Below, in pieces: positions 23,847 through 36,500 of a DNA stretch of 64,000 nucleotides. The stretch comes from Exobasidium rhododendri. Taxonomy: Eukaryota; Basidiomycota; Exobasidiomycetes; Exobasidiales; Exobasidiaceae. The stretch covers positions 4,091,001 to 4,155,000 of the forward strand of contig CP110632.1 of NCBI GenBank assembly GCA_026210745.1, in the 5' to 3' direction. The position numbers and the translations under genes are program-made. The notes under the pieces were generated by a model. The model had not been told where the DNA came from. It did not search any database and worked only from the letters and a program-made list of their open reading frames with translations. Position 1 is the first letter of the stretch; every line of letters starts with the position of its first letter.

Positions 23847-26800
23847 CTAATCTCCTCTTCTCTCATACAGTATCATTCGATCGTTGACTGCTTCTTCAAG
23901 CTTGTCCTGTTGTCCAATTCGTGACAACTCTCTCAATCTCTCTACGCCGACGGTGTTCTTCTTCCATCGTTGCACCGGTTCCTTTCCTTCCTTCTCTTCT
24001 TTGACTTTCTCGCTCTCTGCTGCTGAACTTTTGCTTGCAGTATCTGTGCCGCCCAGACTACTCTCTCCGACCTTCAGCTGGCCAGGAGCAGAGGGCATTC
24101 CGAGCGCTACTCCATTCTTTCGGTCTTCGTAGTACTTCTGCAGTGCGGATTCATTCTTTGACAACTCTCGCTCGCGCATCTTCTCCCGTTCATTCAACGC
24201 TTGCATGTTGGGCAAGATCAGAGGGGAAAGGCCCTCCCCTCGAGCGATGATCTTTCGCAGATTCTCCTGCGTGTCGTGAATATTGAGATCACCTCGAGGG
24301 GTGATTCGATATTCAATCGACCAATGGAGAGGGGGCAAAGAAGACCTTTTCCTTCTAGTAATCTCGTCCTCCATAGCATTGTTGATTCGGTAGCCACTGG
24401 GCGTGTTGAAATCGACTGGTCCCAAGACCAGTTCATCGCCGAGATATCGATCCACCTGCACGTCAAGCTGTAAAAGGCTTCTATCTCGCAAGGCTTTTTC
24501 CCTTTCAATTGACTCTTTCTCCTCCCCTAGGCTTTCCTCGGCAGTGTCTTTAGTGTCGAGGGCATGCTCCGACTCATCTGCTCTCAGCACCTCCTCTTCC
24601 TCTTGCTCTTGCGCTGCCTCCTCCTTTGTGTCAACACCAGCTTCATCCACATACTTTGCAAAAGCAAGCATCTTGGGGTTCTCGCCTGGCTCCGTGTCCA
24701 GTGTGATGCGGAGCGAACGCTCAGGCTTGATGTCGGTGAGAGTATCCAAGATGCGCTCGAGCAGACCAATAGACAACCTGAACGCTTGCTCACCCATCTC
24801 AACACTAGAGAACAGTCTCCTGGCCATCTCTTCACACGGCAAATATTGAAAGCCGAACATGGTAGCCGTGCTATGATAAGCTACCAAGATTCCATCCATA
24901 TTCCCGATCCTAGCTTGGAAAAAGTACTTCAACATCGTTGCTCTCGTCATGTCCCACATTTCTCGCTCGAAACTTTCAAACACACCAGTTGCATGGCGTA
25001 TCTTATAGCCTGACGATTCAACCCAGTTTGCTCGATCCTGCCGAACCGAAATGACGGATCTCGTCTTCAAGTCAAACGACTGCCGAGGTAATCTCTCATC
25101 AGTGCAGTCCAACTGAGATCTCATGAGGAACTTCCCAGAAGAAGCATAATAGTACGCTTCCGGCTTTTCCTTTGCCTCTGCGCTCAAGACGTGACTATTC
25201 ACCCTCAGGTACTTTTCATACTCTTCAGTACTGCTAGTCAACAATTTCTCCACACTCTTTCCCAATTGCATCAATACGTAGTTGTTATTGTCACCATCCT
25301 CTCCTTTATCTGCATCGATCGCATACCGGACAAGCTTCTTTCCCTCGTATTCCTCTTCAAAGCGTTGCAAGACGATGCTTGCTGGTAATTTTGCACCAAA
25401 GCTATATGTCTTGGGAAGGGTAGCAAATCCAGAAGAAAATCCGGTCAAGTCGGGCTGTTTCCAGGCGGAAATGAGAAAGTAGATGTGTGATAGTAAGGCT
25501 GTCATGCTACTGGTACTGCCCGAGTACTTTTTCGACAGCCTTCGAACGAGTTCAGCTAGTTCTGGATCTTTGCTTGAGGTCCTATAGGGAGGCAGCGCCG
25601 AATAGTCAAATAGATCGACATCATAAATATCCCTAAGCTTTGGCTCAAAGTTGTAGATACCCGTTCGAACGTCGCGAAGCCAGTGAATGCCTGGATTGAA
25701 CAGTACTCGATCAAGGCCGTGGGCCAGCTGAGCTACCTCCATCTCTCGGAGTGGCTCGACCTCTTTCACTTCTACATCGTCCGCTCTCAGAATTCCGCCT
25801 ACTGCAACATTCCACTTTCCAACTGTGTCCCACCATTGCTTCTTGCTGTCCGGCAGGGTGGCAAGATGCTCTGCAGGTAAGTATTTATGGCGACTTACAT
25901 TCTTGATGTTTTGAACGTCTGGGCTTGGTATTACGTTGCGATGGCGATCTATTGATGCTCCAGCGATCAGTTCGGTACGTGAGGCTTCAGAACCCCGATA
26001 CCCCTGCCCTCGCATCGTATGCTCTTGCCAATTACCACTGCGGCTGCTCCTTACAGAAGTTGATTCGTCTGCTGGGTCTTGCTGCCTTTGCGGGATCGAT
26101 GAATGAGGCGGCATATCTCTAGAAACCTCCTGTTCATGTTCCTGCTCTTCCTCTTGCACCTCCGGTTCTGCTAGTCTACTTGTCATGCTTTCCAGGATCG
26201 CATCCCAGTCTTCTGCCATACTTTCTCCTAATCGACCACCCGTTGACAGTCCTTCATTCGTCGCATTCTGACCAATATTGACCCCTTTCTGGTTCGGATT
26301 ATCAGAGTAGGGCTCTGAATTCGATCTAGGGGTGAAAGCCGAAGTAGCGCTAACTATTGCTTGCATAGGTTTCCCCTTCGCTTCCTCTATCCTTTGCAAT
26401 CTATTTGCATTCTTCTCTGCTCTTGTGGTCGAAGTATTCTTACGCAACCTCTCTCTTTCGGCAACAACAGCAGCAGCTCTGGCCGCCTCCCCTGCCTGTG
26501 CGCTCCACCTTTCTCGTGCTCTACGTTTGAGATCATCTACGTCAGCTTTTGCTCGGCTTGGATGCTTCCAGCTTGAAGTTTTTGCCTCGGCCTGGTTCTG
26601 GTTTTTGGGAGTACTGCTTTGCCCAACCGAAACACTCAACTTTCTGAGTCTCTTACGAAGCTGCCATGAATTCGCTTTTGCACTGTCAATTTTCCTTCCA
26701 TTGACAGCCTCTGCTTTAACACTCGAGGTGGAAGCCTCTGCAGATATGATATCATAATTGTCCGCAGAGGTAGACTGATGTCTTGCTTGCTGTAGTGTTT

Positions 26801-26894
26801 CTGAGCAAGGGGATTGTCCTGTGAGCACGTATGGCTGATAGAGACTCCTCCATCCTATCCTTGGTCTGGAATGGCGACACGCCACGGACAACAT
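23847..26894 (-). CDS. PET127: Mitochondrial RNA-processing protein Pet127
   Basis: One exon of 1015 residues starting at the ATG at 26892-26894 (an in-frame GTG lies two codons upstream). In yeast Pet127 is a mitochondrial membrane-associated protein needed for 5' trimming and turnover of mitochondrial transcripts, and belongs to the PD-(D/E)XK superfamily. The first 45 residues are a presequence-like Arg/Ser/His stretch. After a low-complexity, Arg/Glu-rich region the conserved core (about residues 340-760) shows AHGLDRVLFNPGIHWLRDVR, KYSGSTSSMTALLSHIYFL, FLMRSQLDCTDERLP, SFDLKTRSVISVRQD and KYFFQARIGNMDGILVAYH. The SQLDC...DLKTR stretch would carry the nuclease-fold acidic and Lys residues. 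The C-terminal third is acidic, then basic, and poorly conserved. It is divergent from UTP10 over 309 bp. Confidence 0.93.
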   Translation of the reverse strand: MLSVACRHSRPRIGWRSLYQPYVLTGQSPCSETLQQARHQSTSADNYDIISAEASTSSVKAEAVNGRKIDSAKANSWQLRKRLRKLSVSVGQSSTPKNQNQAEAKTSSWKHPSRAKADVDDLKRRARERWSAQAGEAARAAAVVAERERLRKNTSTTRAEKNANRLQRIEEAKGKPMQAIVSATSAFTPRSNSEPYSDNPNQKGVNIGQNATNEGLSTGGRLGESMAEDWDAILESMTSRLAEPEVQEEEQEHEQEVSRDMPPHSSIPQRQQDPADESTSVRSSRSGNWQEHTMRGQGYRGSEASRTELIAGASIDRHRNVIPSPDVQNIKNVSRHKYLPAEHLATLPDSKKQWWDTVGKWNVAVGGILRADDVEVKEVEPLREMEVAQLAHGLDRVLFNPGIHWLRDVRTGIYNFEPKLRDIYDVDLFDYSALPPYRTSSKDPELAELVRRLSKKYSGSTSSMTALLSHIYFLISAWKQPDLTGFSSGFATLPKTYSFGAKLPASIVLQRFEEEYEGKKLVRYAIDADKGEDGDNNNYVLMQLGKSVEKLLTSSTEEYEKYLRVNSHVLSAEAKEKPEAYYYASSGKFLMRSQLDCTDERLPRQSFDLKTRSVISVRQDRANWVESSGYKIRHATGVFESFEREMWDMTRATMLKYFFQARIGNMDGILVAYHSTATMFGFQYLPCEEMARRLFSSVEMGEQAFRLSIGLLERILDTLTDIKPERSLRITLDTEPGENPKMLAFAKYVDEAGVDTKEEAAQEQEEEEVLRADESEHALDTKDTAEESLGEEKESIEREKALRDRSLLQLDVQVDRYLGDELVLGPVDFNTPSGYRINNAMEDEITRRKRSSLPPLHWSIEYRITPRGDLNIHDTQENLRKIIARGEGLSPLILPNMQALNEREKMRERELSKNESALQKYYEDRKNGVALGMPSAPGQLKVGESSLGGTDTASKSSAAESEKVKEEKEGKEPVQRWKKNTVGVERLRELSRIGQQDKLEEAVNDRMILYERRGD

Positions 26895-27203
26895 CACCAC
26901 GATTCGTTCCTTGTCTCCTTTGTCGTGCCAACGTCAGCAGGTTTCCTCTCGAGAATTTATAGTGTACAGCAACGGCGCGGGAGAGAGCCTTGCACGCTCT
27001 GCATTACGAACCATTCGAGGACGCCTCACCGAGAGCACAAAATTCCAAAAATCCAAAGACATCAACCCAACCACGTGAGTAGCAATTTTTGGTTTTCCAG
27101 AAATTTGAAGCTTCGTTCCTCGTTCAATCCTCGGGAGCTGCTGCGTAGAACAGACACTCCGATTCATACCCCAAAGGAGAGCGTTGGGAAAGACGAGGTC
27201 ACA
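26895..27203. promoter_or_regulatory. Divergent promoter PET127/UTP10
   Basis: A 309-bp region between two opposite start codons. It contains a CACGTG motif at 27072-27077. It presumably drives both genes; no TATA box is obvious. Confidence 0.45.
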
Positions 27204-30200
27204 ATGGCGTCTTCATTGTCACAGCAGCTGGCTCAAGTAAGGTCCTACAACTCTGCTCAATTGGGGAACGCAAAGAGTGCATCAAAGGCACAGTCTGCTT
27301 CATACTTGTTTCCAGCACACATTGCGTCGACGCAGGACCATTACACTTTGCAGTCGCTGGGCGCCAACGGATGGGAAGAATTGTCGCAGAACGACAACAC
27401 ATTCTTACGATGGGATCAAGCTACTGGTGCGGGTGATTTGTTGTTCGGTGAGAGTAGTCGAGTGCTCGATAGATTGATGAAGAGCAAGGAAGAGAACGAG
27501 GAGCTAGACGGCGCTATCACACAATTCCTGCAATTACTAGGAGGAAATCTGCTGGACAGGAGTAGTGGAAAATGCATTGAATGGCTGGTCAGGAGGTTCA
27601 GAATCCACGAGTACAACGTCGAAGCTGTCCTTTCGACGTTTCTGCCTTACCATGAAACTCAAGAATTTGCGCGAATGCTGCAGCTCCTGAATCTAGAGTG
27701 AGTACTCTTTGTCAGGGGGCACATCTTAGGCCGCAAACCTTCCTGACCTGATCCTCATTTCCTTACCCCTGACAGCGGAAAGCCTCACTTCAGCTTCCTT
27801 CTACCTCTTCAAAAGCGAGCTGTGCCTCTACTGCCATCGATTCTTATTGCCACTCTATTGGGTCCTCCGTCCTCGACTTCGAGTCTGTCTACTTTGCGAT
27901 GGGTCGTAGGCCTCCTTTCACCAAAGACTATCACCCGCTTTCGACGACCGAATTTCGCATTGCAGACCTTCTGGTTCTCTACCATGATCAAGTTCTGTTC
28001 TAGAATACAGGGTCTAGGCGATGACACCTTCCGAATGGGAATCACCAAAGGGAAAGCTAAGAGCAAGCAGAACCGAGAAGACGATTACCAGCAATACTTG
28101 ACAATCTTGCTTCCGGCTTCCATTGATGCTGCAACTACCACGCAACTAGGTATGGACTGTCAGATTGGAGGCTGCCTTGTACTGTGTTCTATCGCAAGCT
28201 GCTTCCAGCTGAGCACAGCAGCGAGAAAGAGTCTGATTGCCAGTCTGGCAGACGCAAAGATGGACGTGCTAAAGGTGCGAAAAGCTTACTTGACATCAAT
28301 CGCTTGTCTATGTATGAGCCAACGCGGTGATGATGGTGGTACTATCTCTTCTCAAGCGCTCTTCGATGCTTCGACTACTGACAAACTGTCCACCAAGCCT
28401 CACTTCTTGGCAACGATCAGCAGTCTTTGCCAGAGCTACGACATGAATGACTTTGTACAACAATTCACACTGGCGCTCTGTCAACGAGTGCACGATGCAA
28501 CGGTGGCAGACAACTCTTCTGCAAGCAAGCTTTTGAGGGAATTTTGGCAAGACAGCTTGATCACACCTGACGAAATCGCCACGACAGTTGCACAAGAATC
28601 CCTTATCTTGTGTTCCAGAGATCCCAACAGCATTCAAAGTCAAGAGAATATCCGTATAATTGCAGACATCCGACAACGAAGGCCCGAATTTCTAGATGAT
28701 GTTGTCAAGCGCCGAATGAGCGGCGCGATCGAAAGTGAACCGCTGAAGAGGGTGTTGAAGCACATCGTTGCCCTTCAAACTGGCTCGACTGTGTCCGACA
28801 TTTCCGATGAAGATGTGGAAGAAGCATTCTCGACCGCGCCCAGACCAGGGAAGGACACAATCGACTCGTTGATTCAGTCGACAGAGGAGACGCATGCCAT
28901 CGAAGGCAGCACTACCGATCTCGCGACGGAGGCCACTCCCGAGACATCTGAAATGGCAACGTACATGTCGGCCATCGTGGCATCCTTTCGCCATCCAAAG
29001 GAATCTTCTCAAACGCTAACGAAATTGTTCTCACAGCTCGGTGACACTTCCCTCTCCTTCTTAGCCTCGGTCTGGACAAACGCTCGAAATGGAGCAGAGA
29101 TCAGACTGGCGGCCCTTTGTCATGCCCAGGTCTACTTGTGCGCTTTCACTACAAATGATGCAAAAGTACGACATGTGGACTTCCAGACTGTCTTGCCCAG
29201 CCTGCTCTATGCTCTCAAGGATGCGGAGTCTACGATTCGTCTGGCTGCTTTGGACTGCATCGGAAGGATATCGGAGGCTGCCAAAGCGATTGAAGGCAGG
29301 AGCAAGTCTGATTCAAAGGTGGAATTGTACGGTTTCGATTCAATCTACGGCCATCCACACTCTGAGCGTCTCAAGTACCTCGACACGAAGGATGTTCTGC
29401 AATTTTCCAGTGCCATTTACAAAGAAAGTGCCTCGTTCGAACACAATGCTCTCTATCTGCACGACTGGATGAGTGCCAACGTGAATCCTGCAAAAGGCGA
29501 ACCCAGGCAGACCACCGCCTACAAAAGGCGAATCTTGGAGTGCCTATTCAGCCATATCCTCTGCTGGCCCAGCTATGATGCCAAGTTGACTCTTCTGGAT
29601 CTACTGGATGGCGTGTACGATGCTAGCAGGCTGTCTACCTTGTTGCCCCTCGTCGAAGAGGTAGTGAAAGGTGACCGCAACCAAGATCTAGACGAGGATC
29701 AATTTGACGCTTATGTGGGATTGCTGATGGGCGCCTACGATAAGACGGCAAAAGACGCCGTGGAAGAGGACGAGGGCAGCTGCTGGTCTCTTTACCTGGA
29801 AGGTCTCGAGAGTGGCCTGCCAATCGTGCAGAAACATGTCACTATCACTCTGCAGAAGAGTGTGTTTGCATTGCTATCAGAGGAAAAGCAGAGAGATGTC
29901 TTTGCCAGATTGGCGAACACGATCGCCAATGCTACTACACCACTACCGGCTGAACTACGCTCCTGCCTCGTGAGCTTGGACATTCGACCGCATGCAATTG
30001 TACCCATTTTGTCAAATCTTCGAGAAATCATCGCCTCACATGCCTTGAAGTCTACCCAAGCAAAGAGAGTGAAGAGAAACAGTGCTTCTACTGAAACGGT
30101 GGACGACGTCTGGTCAAAAGCGATGGCATTACTGGTGGAGATCCTGGAAGCACTGCATTCTCGAGCAGCGCTTATCTCGTCCGAGCTGCTCACAGAGCTA

Positions 30201-32918
30201 TTTGAATGCCTCCGACTAGGAACGGAGCTGCTACTCTCGAATAATTCGACTGGTGAATACTTGATGCAAATCAGTATGAGCAACTTGCGAGCCTCGTTGC
30301 AACTTCTTCCAGCTTCTTCGAGGCAGGGCGCAAACTCTCTCGATCTGTTGTCGTCTTTGCGGGTCGATATAGTTGTCAATGTCATCAAGACACTGTGCAA
30401 CCCCCAAACGTTTCAACAGGCACTTTTGCTCCTTTCGACGCTGGGCGGCATTGCTCCAGACGTGGTTTTACACAACGCCATGCCAATCTTTACCTTTGTA
30501 GGCAGTACCATGCTTCAACGTGACGATGACTACAGCTTTGTCGTTATCGAAAGGGTCTTGCAGAGCATCCTGCCACCCGTCATGAAAGACATGACGGCCA
30601 AAGTGAAAGGGCAAGGGAGTCTAGCTCTTCTACAGTCTAGCAGTCCGTTACTCTGCGTCTTCACCGATGCGGCCAAGCACGTTCCTCGTCACCGTAGAGT
30701 GTCTTTCTTCCACAGCCTCGTACAGGTCATGGGATCCGACTATCTTGCACCTATTTGTATGCTCCTGATCGATCGATATTCTTCCAAGATATCCAAGCAA
30801 ACCGATCTCGTCGAAATACAAATGACGCTACAATTGCCGCTCTCTCTTTTTGCCAAGAGCGGTAGTAGTGGAAGTCGTAGTGATGACGCAGAATCGTCCA
30901 TACACCAGTGGAGCGCGCTGAATGGAATATGGGAAGAGTGTCATCGAAATTGGAATCACCGCAAAGAAGACGCCGTCGAACTGCAAGAGCATGTCTTTCT
31001 GGACTGTGTGGGCAGCTTGAGCATGGAACACAAGAGTCTCCGACTGGATCCCATCAAGAGAGTCATTGCACTGATTCGATTCATCTTCCTCGCACTCGTC
31101 AACCACTCAGACGACATGGCAGAGCAGCAAGAGCAGGAGGAGGGAGACGGAGATGATGGCACCGAGCAGACGAAGTCGATGTGGAACTTCATTGAGCATG
31201 CTCTCTTAATGACACAAGTGGACAACGAGGTCATCAACAAAATTGCTCAGAGCACGCTGGAGGAAATGATGAAGATTGCGCCCATCAACATCCTATTCAA
31301 CGTCACTCTTGAATTGCTCACGAGTAGTAAAGTGGGAGACAACAAGAACGGTCTCCACCTTTGCAGTAAGAGCATCGCTAAGATGTCTGACAGGGATCGA
31401 GAGAGAGCAAGCAAATTCACACCCAAGATCATAGAACTTTGCCACGAACTCATGCGAGGAGAGAAAGACGCTTGGCTGATGGAGCCTGCACTCGAAACAT
31501 TGCTGTCCATCGCCCAAGACTGCTCTGCTTCGGAACATTCCGCCTTGTCGCTTGGATTGCCCCAATTGATCACCCTTGCTCGTCAGAAGATCAAAACGCA
31601 GCAAGTATTAGAATTGTTGATAGTGTACAGCAAGCACCTTGGAACGAGAATGATACCTCAATTGGCCAGTATCGTCTCCATGGGCTTCGACCTGTTGTCC
31701 GACGAGGAGACGATCAATTCCGTCAGGGGCGCTACATTGACTCTCTTTACCAGTCTTGTGCGGTCAATTCCAGTCTTCGCTGCCTCACATGTCAGCTCGA
31801 TCATCAAGCTGTACATTCAACATCCTCTGCTTGCTCAAGAGCTCGGTCAATCTTCCACGCTTCTTTCGGCCATTGTACGGTACATTCCACCCTCTCAATT
31901 GTTCACAACCATCTACACCACCTGGGAGCAAGGTGACAAGGCTTCCTTGCCGCTTCATACCATCTGCCTTGATCTGATGGAAAGGACGATCAAGATGGCC
32001 GACAAAAAGAGTATTATGTCCTCCTACAAGTCCATCTTCAAGTATCTTGCCACCTTATTCGATGCTCGCAGATTTACGATCATCGATACTGCTCACTGGA
32101 AGCTGTCGACAGCGGATTTGATCATCGTGGAAGACAAGGCAGTGTCGGTCTTTCTCAAGTTGGTGCTGAAATTGAACGAGAGCACATTCCGACCGCTCTT
32201 TCTTCGGATCTGTGATTGGGCCATGCTCGATCTGGCGAGTGAAGAAGACGAAAATGATGATGGGGAAGAGGCCGGAGCTGGCAGGACTGGTCAAGAGATT
32301 GTGGCTCGCAAGATTGTTCTCTTCAAGGTGATGAACGCTCTTCTGGCGCAATTAGGCGAGTTGGTGACCAATTATTACCTCAACGTTTTGGACGGGGCGG
32401 TGGATATCCTGCAAGACTCGGCAGCGTCAAGGTTGGAAAGTGAAGAACTTTGGAAGCAGGTACTTTTAAGCCTGAAGCAATCCGCCAATGCTGATAAAGG
32501 AAGAGGTTCTTTCTGGAACGAGAATCACATCAAGGCGATTGCTTCTACCCTGGTCGATCAAGCTGGATCTCCTTATGTCAAGGCTTCTCCCTCATCGGAG
32601 GCTTTACTTGGTGACACTATCGCAGCACTTTGTCAAACCGTTCCGGATGAGAATTGCCTGAAGCAATTCAACAACCAACTATTGGAAAAGACAAGATCGA
32701 GCCAGATCAAGGTAAAGATTTCCTCGATTCGCATCTTGGAGAAGATCTGGAAGAGTAAAGAGTGTGAAGACACTTTACTGGGATTAGTGCCGGAGACGGT
32801 CCCAAGTATTGCAGAGCTGTTGCAGGACAGTGAGGTGCTAGTTCAGGAAGAATTGAGCAGCTTCATCGCAGCAGTCGAGGCGGTCCTCGGTGAAGGCTTG
32901 GAAGGCTACCTGCAGTAA
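27204..32918 (+). CDS. UTP10: U3 snoRNP / t-UTP component Utp10 (HEATR1 family)
   Basis: Two exons (27204-27697, 27776-32918) give 1878 residues, close to the yeast protein (about 1770). Utp10 is a HEAT-repeat scaffold of the t-UTP subcomplex in the nucleolus; it supports rDNA transcription and early 18S pre-rRNA processing. The start MASSLSQQLAQVRSYNSAQL, then ASYLFPAHIASTQDHYTLQS and GANGWEEL are the conserved N-terminus. The rest is a series of helical repeats. The conserved C-terminal block includes FFLALVNHSDD-type helices, DNKNGLHLCSKS and FTPKIIELCHEL, and a final RILEKIWKSKE ... LGLVPETVPSIAELLQD. The closing codons CTG CAG TAA overlap a perfect GTAAGT donor (see findings). Confidence 0.95.
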
Positions 32919-33584
32919 GTATATTTTTGTAACTGTGTACCTTTTCAATCACACATAGATTTTCACTGTCTCTCTTTCCCTTTCGTCGACGGCCTTTCGT
33001 CGACGACGAAGGTGGGTAAAGCATTGACGAGATGCTTGCGTGCCTTGTGTATCACAGATCTGCCCTTAAGTTTCCTGTTCAAGGATGCGTCCACTTTCCT
33101 CGGCCCACATCGTGACGCGCTCTTTTTGCCTGTCGTCCTCCTCACCTTCGTCCCGCTTGCCGTGCACAGAGAGCGCATGACGGCATCTCATTTCGGACAA
33201 ACCTCGTTTGATTTATTGTGTTACTTACCCTGTAGTATGTCAGAGATCCCGAAGTCAGACCGAGAACGATAAGCACATCCCCCACCCTTTCACTTTTATG
33301 AAGCAAGAGGCAGTGTTGAAGTAGCCATCTGCAGAATTCTGACGGTCGGAAGACTAAAGGGGAGTAGAGACCACACAAAGCGACGCGGTTTTTCCAAACC
33401 CAATTCCCTTCTTTCTCTTAGCCGTGTGTATCGTCGTCCATCACCTACATCACTACCTCACAAAGAATTTTGAAAGGCAGAGCGAGCATCCCAAACAGTC
33501 TTGCCGTCGTAGAAAGGGAGAAGGCGAAGGAGACGGTCACTTGTTGTGATTTGTTGCTTTGAGGTCTGTGGATCTGGCACCAAG
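32919..33584. other. Intergenic region between UTP10 and the SET-domain gene
   Basis: A 666-bp stretch. It probably holds the SET gene promoter and 5' leader. The only notable frame is a small basic one on the minus strand (next entry). A short direct repeat of TCGTCGACG occurs near 32985-33008. Confidence 0.4.
32963..33178 (-). CDS. Possible small basic protein (low confidence)
   Basis: An ATG-started minus-strand frame of 71 codons. It reads MRSLCTASGTKVRRTTGKK and then RKVDASLNRKLKGRSVIHKA. The Lys/Arg-rich, stop-free character is unlike random frames here, and a GTAAGT donor lies upstream at about 33230 (minus strand), so it could be the last exon of a small gene. I could not build a convincing first exon and do not recognise a family. 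It may equally be a chance frame antisense to the leader of the SET gene. Confidence 0.2.
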   Translation of the reverse strand: MRSLCTASGTKVRRTTGKKSASRCGPRKVDASLNRKLKGRSVIHKARKHLVNALPTFVVDERPSTKGKERQ

Positions 33585-36500
33585 ATGCTCCGTAGTTCAA
33601 AAGAAGGGCGAAAGCAAGCTGCTCGATTTCATGCTTTCCCACCTTATTCAAATAATTTCTCACGACTTTCATCGTCGTCCTCTTCATCATCTCACGACTA
33701 TGACATAACGAACAATAACATCAAGAGGAGTATTGTCTCTTCTGCTTCGTCAGGGAGCACAATAGATTCGACAGCTAAATCACGACCACGACCGCGACCA
33801 TCACCACTAAGACCACCTTCTTCTTCTTCTTCGTGCTCTTCTTCTTCTTCTTCTTCCTCTTCTTCGACCAAGACAACTGAACGACACGATCGACTGCCGG
33901 GTAGAGATCTTATCAGCTACAGCAAGGGGAACCCAGTGCGACAGAAAGCAGCAGAGGCAAAAGCAGCAGAATCATTGGGAAGTCGGGAGTCAGATGCAAT
34001 GTTGAGCTCTCCCCAGAATGATCACAGTGAAATGCCCGTCTTGGAAAACCTATTAATGCAAGACAATTCTGCAGATCCAACACAAATGAGGCAACGTCTG
34101 GGCACTGAGGATTCGAGTATGGAGCCAGGATCGGATAGAATGACGGATAGAACAATAGAGCAGCACGAAAGTAGCAGCAGCAGCAGCATTAGTAGTAGGC
34201 CATTTGATGTTAAGGAAAAGACTCCCTCTGGTGACAAAGGAGAGGAGAGATCACTCTCTTCGCCTCTTTCATCGCCGCTCACCAGTCATCTTGATGATCA
34301 GGACCTGAACGACGAGGGGTCCAAAATGAAAACGTGGGATGAAGTGATCGCAAGCTTGCCTTTATATGCACAGGAGTATTTGGCGTCTCAGGACGACGAA
34401 AAGTTTACTCTGGGAGGAAACAAAGTGCAAGGCCGACAGGAAGAGCGAGTGATACGAAAGTACGATAGATTTAAGCCGAGAGAAGTAGAAGGACTTCCTC
34501 TATCGAGCCAGAGAGAGAGACGCAGAGTCGTCAAGACACTCAAGCTAGTAGAAGCGGAAGAGACATCATCGCCACGGTCTAAAACAAAGCCCACAACGCA
34601 AGGACCGGCAGAGTCTAGCTCGATGGGGCTCCTAAATGATCAGGGCAAAACAGCAGCTATACGAAAAGCAAGGCGGGTCGGTGCTGGCAGGAGTGTCAAT
34701 GCGAGTACAGAAGGCAAGATTGCTTCAGCGGTGGATTTGAAAAACGTCATCAAGAAGAGTGTAGGTAGGCCTCTCGGTAGTACAAAGCGAAAGAGACAAG
34801 AAATGGAACAAGGAAAGCTTGATATAAAACCAGCTGAAGGCTTGACACCTCGTAGGGATATCTTGGGAAGTGTGGTGGGAAAGGCAGATGAGATAGTGGG
34901 CTCCTTCGAGGAGCCCTTGACGCCCAGACGTTCGTTGCGAGTCAATGAGTCAATGCAGACACCATCAAATCATGATATGAAGGAGAAAGCAGAGTCAAGT
35001 GCTGCCATTGTCGAGGGCGACGCTAGAACATCAACACCTCGAAAGATTCGGACAAGCAAAGAAGAGCAACGTAGACCATCTTCAGCTGTGATGATAAGGC
35101 ATCTTGTTACTCAAGACTTGCAAAGTAACCAGTCACGTATCATTGAGTCAAGCACCTCCGCTCTCATCTCACCAAAGGTGGCAGAGAAGAGTGGGAAGCC
35201 CTTCAGAGCGACTTGGAAGAAGAAGGTTTTCCTGACAAGTGGTCTCTACTCTAGTGACTTTAAAAGTGGAGAGACAAGTGAGAAGCCAAGTGCGATGCGC
35301 AAGCAGGAGATTCAGGAAGGTTTGGGTAGAGGTACTGCTCGGACCCGCAAGTCTTCTGCTTTCCCACTACCTACAGATTATGGTCGGTATCTTCTAGAAG
35401 AAAGAAAAGACTTTCGATTGCCATACTCTGTCTCGCAGGAAATCGACGGAATACGAGAAAAGCTCGAGCAGAAGAAGAAGCCACCTCCTTACAAGCACAT
35501 ATCACAGAACAGGTACGTCAGTAGATCCAAACTACCCGGAGAGATTCTCATTTGTCAATGTCCTCGTGATGAAGACTGTGGCGATCTATGTGTCAATCGA
35601 CAGACAGAGTACCTGTGTCACCCAAAGCACTGCCCTTGTGGAGAAAGATGCACGAACATCTACTTTGGTAAGCGGAAAGCAGTGAGGACAGAAGTGCAGT
35701 GGTACGGAGCTAGAGGGTTTGGTCTAAAGACACTGGAGGCCATTACCAAGGGCGGATTCATCGATGAGTATCGTGGGGAGGTAATCGACTTTAACGAAGC
35801 TGTCCGAAGGATACGAGATCATTACAGAGAGACAGGGAATTACTACTTCCTCATGTACGATGCACCTGCAGGCGAGATGCTCGACGGTGGGTTGAAAGGA
35901 AACGTCACTCGCTTTGCCAATCACTCTTGCGAACCGAATTGCAAAGTGCAAAAGTGGCTGATCTGTGGAACGGATGAGCAAAGATCAGGCGAATTTCAAG
36001 TTGCTCTGTTTGCGGAGAGGGATATTGCACCAGGAGAAGAGCTTACGTACGACTATGGATGGTCCGCCTTTGCGGCCAAGGCAGTCTCTGGAGAAGCAAG
36101 CAGCTCTGCCACACCAGAAGAATGCCATTGTGGAGCAGTCAATTGCTCTGGGTTCCTAGGCGTGAAGAAGTCAGCCATGACAGGTGCGGCAAGCGCGTTG
36201 CAATCAAGGGCGGACAAGAGGGAGAAGAGGAAGAAGAGGAGCAGAAATGAAAAGAAGCGACAGAGCCGGAAGCAGAAGACTGACTCCAGCAAGTCAAACG
36301 CAAAGATTCCATCTGCTGAAGCATTCAAGGAACGACGTAGTAAGAAGAGGAAGAGGGATGATCTGCAGATTCGTGTTGCTCCCCAGTCAATTACAGCCAC
36401 TCCCATCAATCCTTCCATCTTGACAAACCGTACCCCCATCAGAAGCAAACGACGCCCTACTGGTGGTCCGCTAGACTCTCTTGAGTATCAAGTGGATAGC

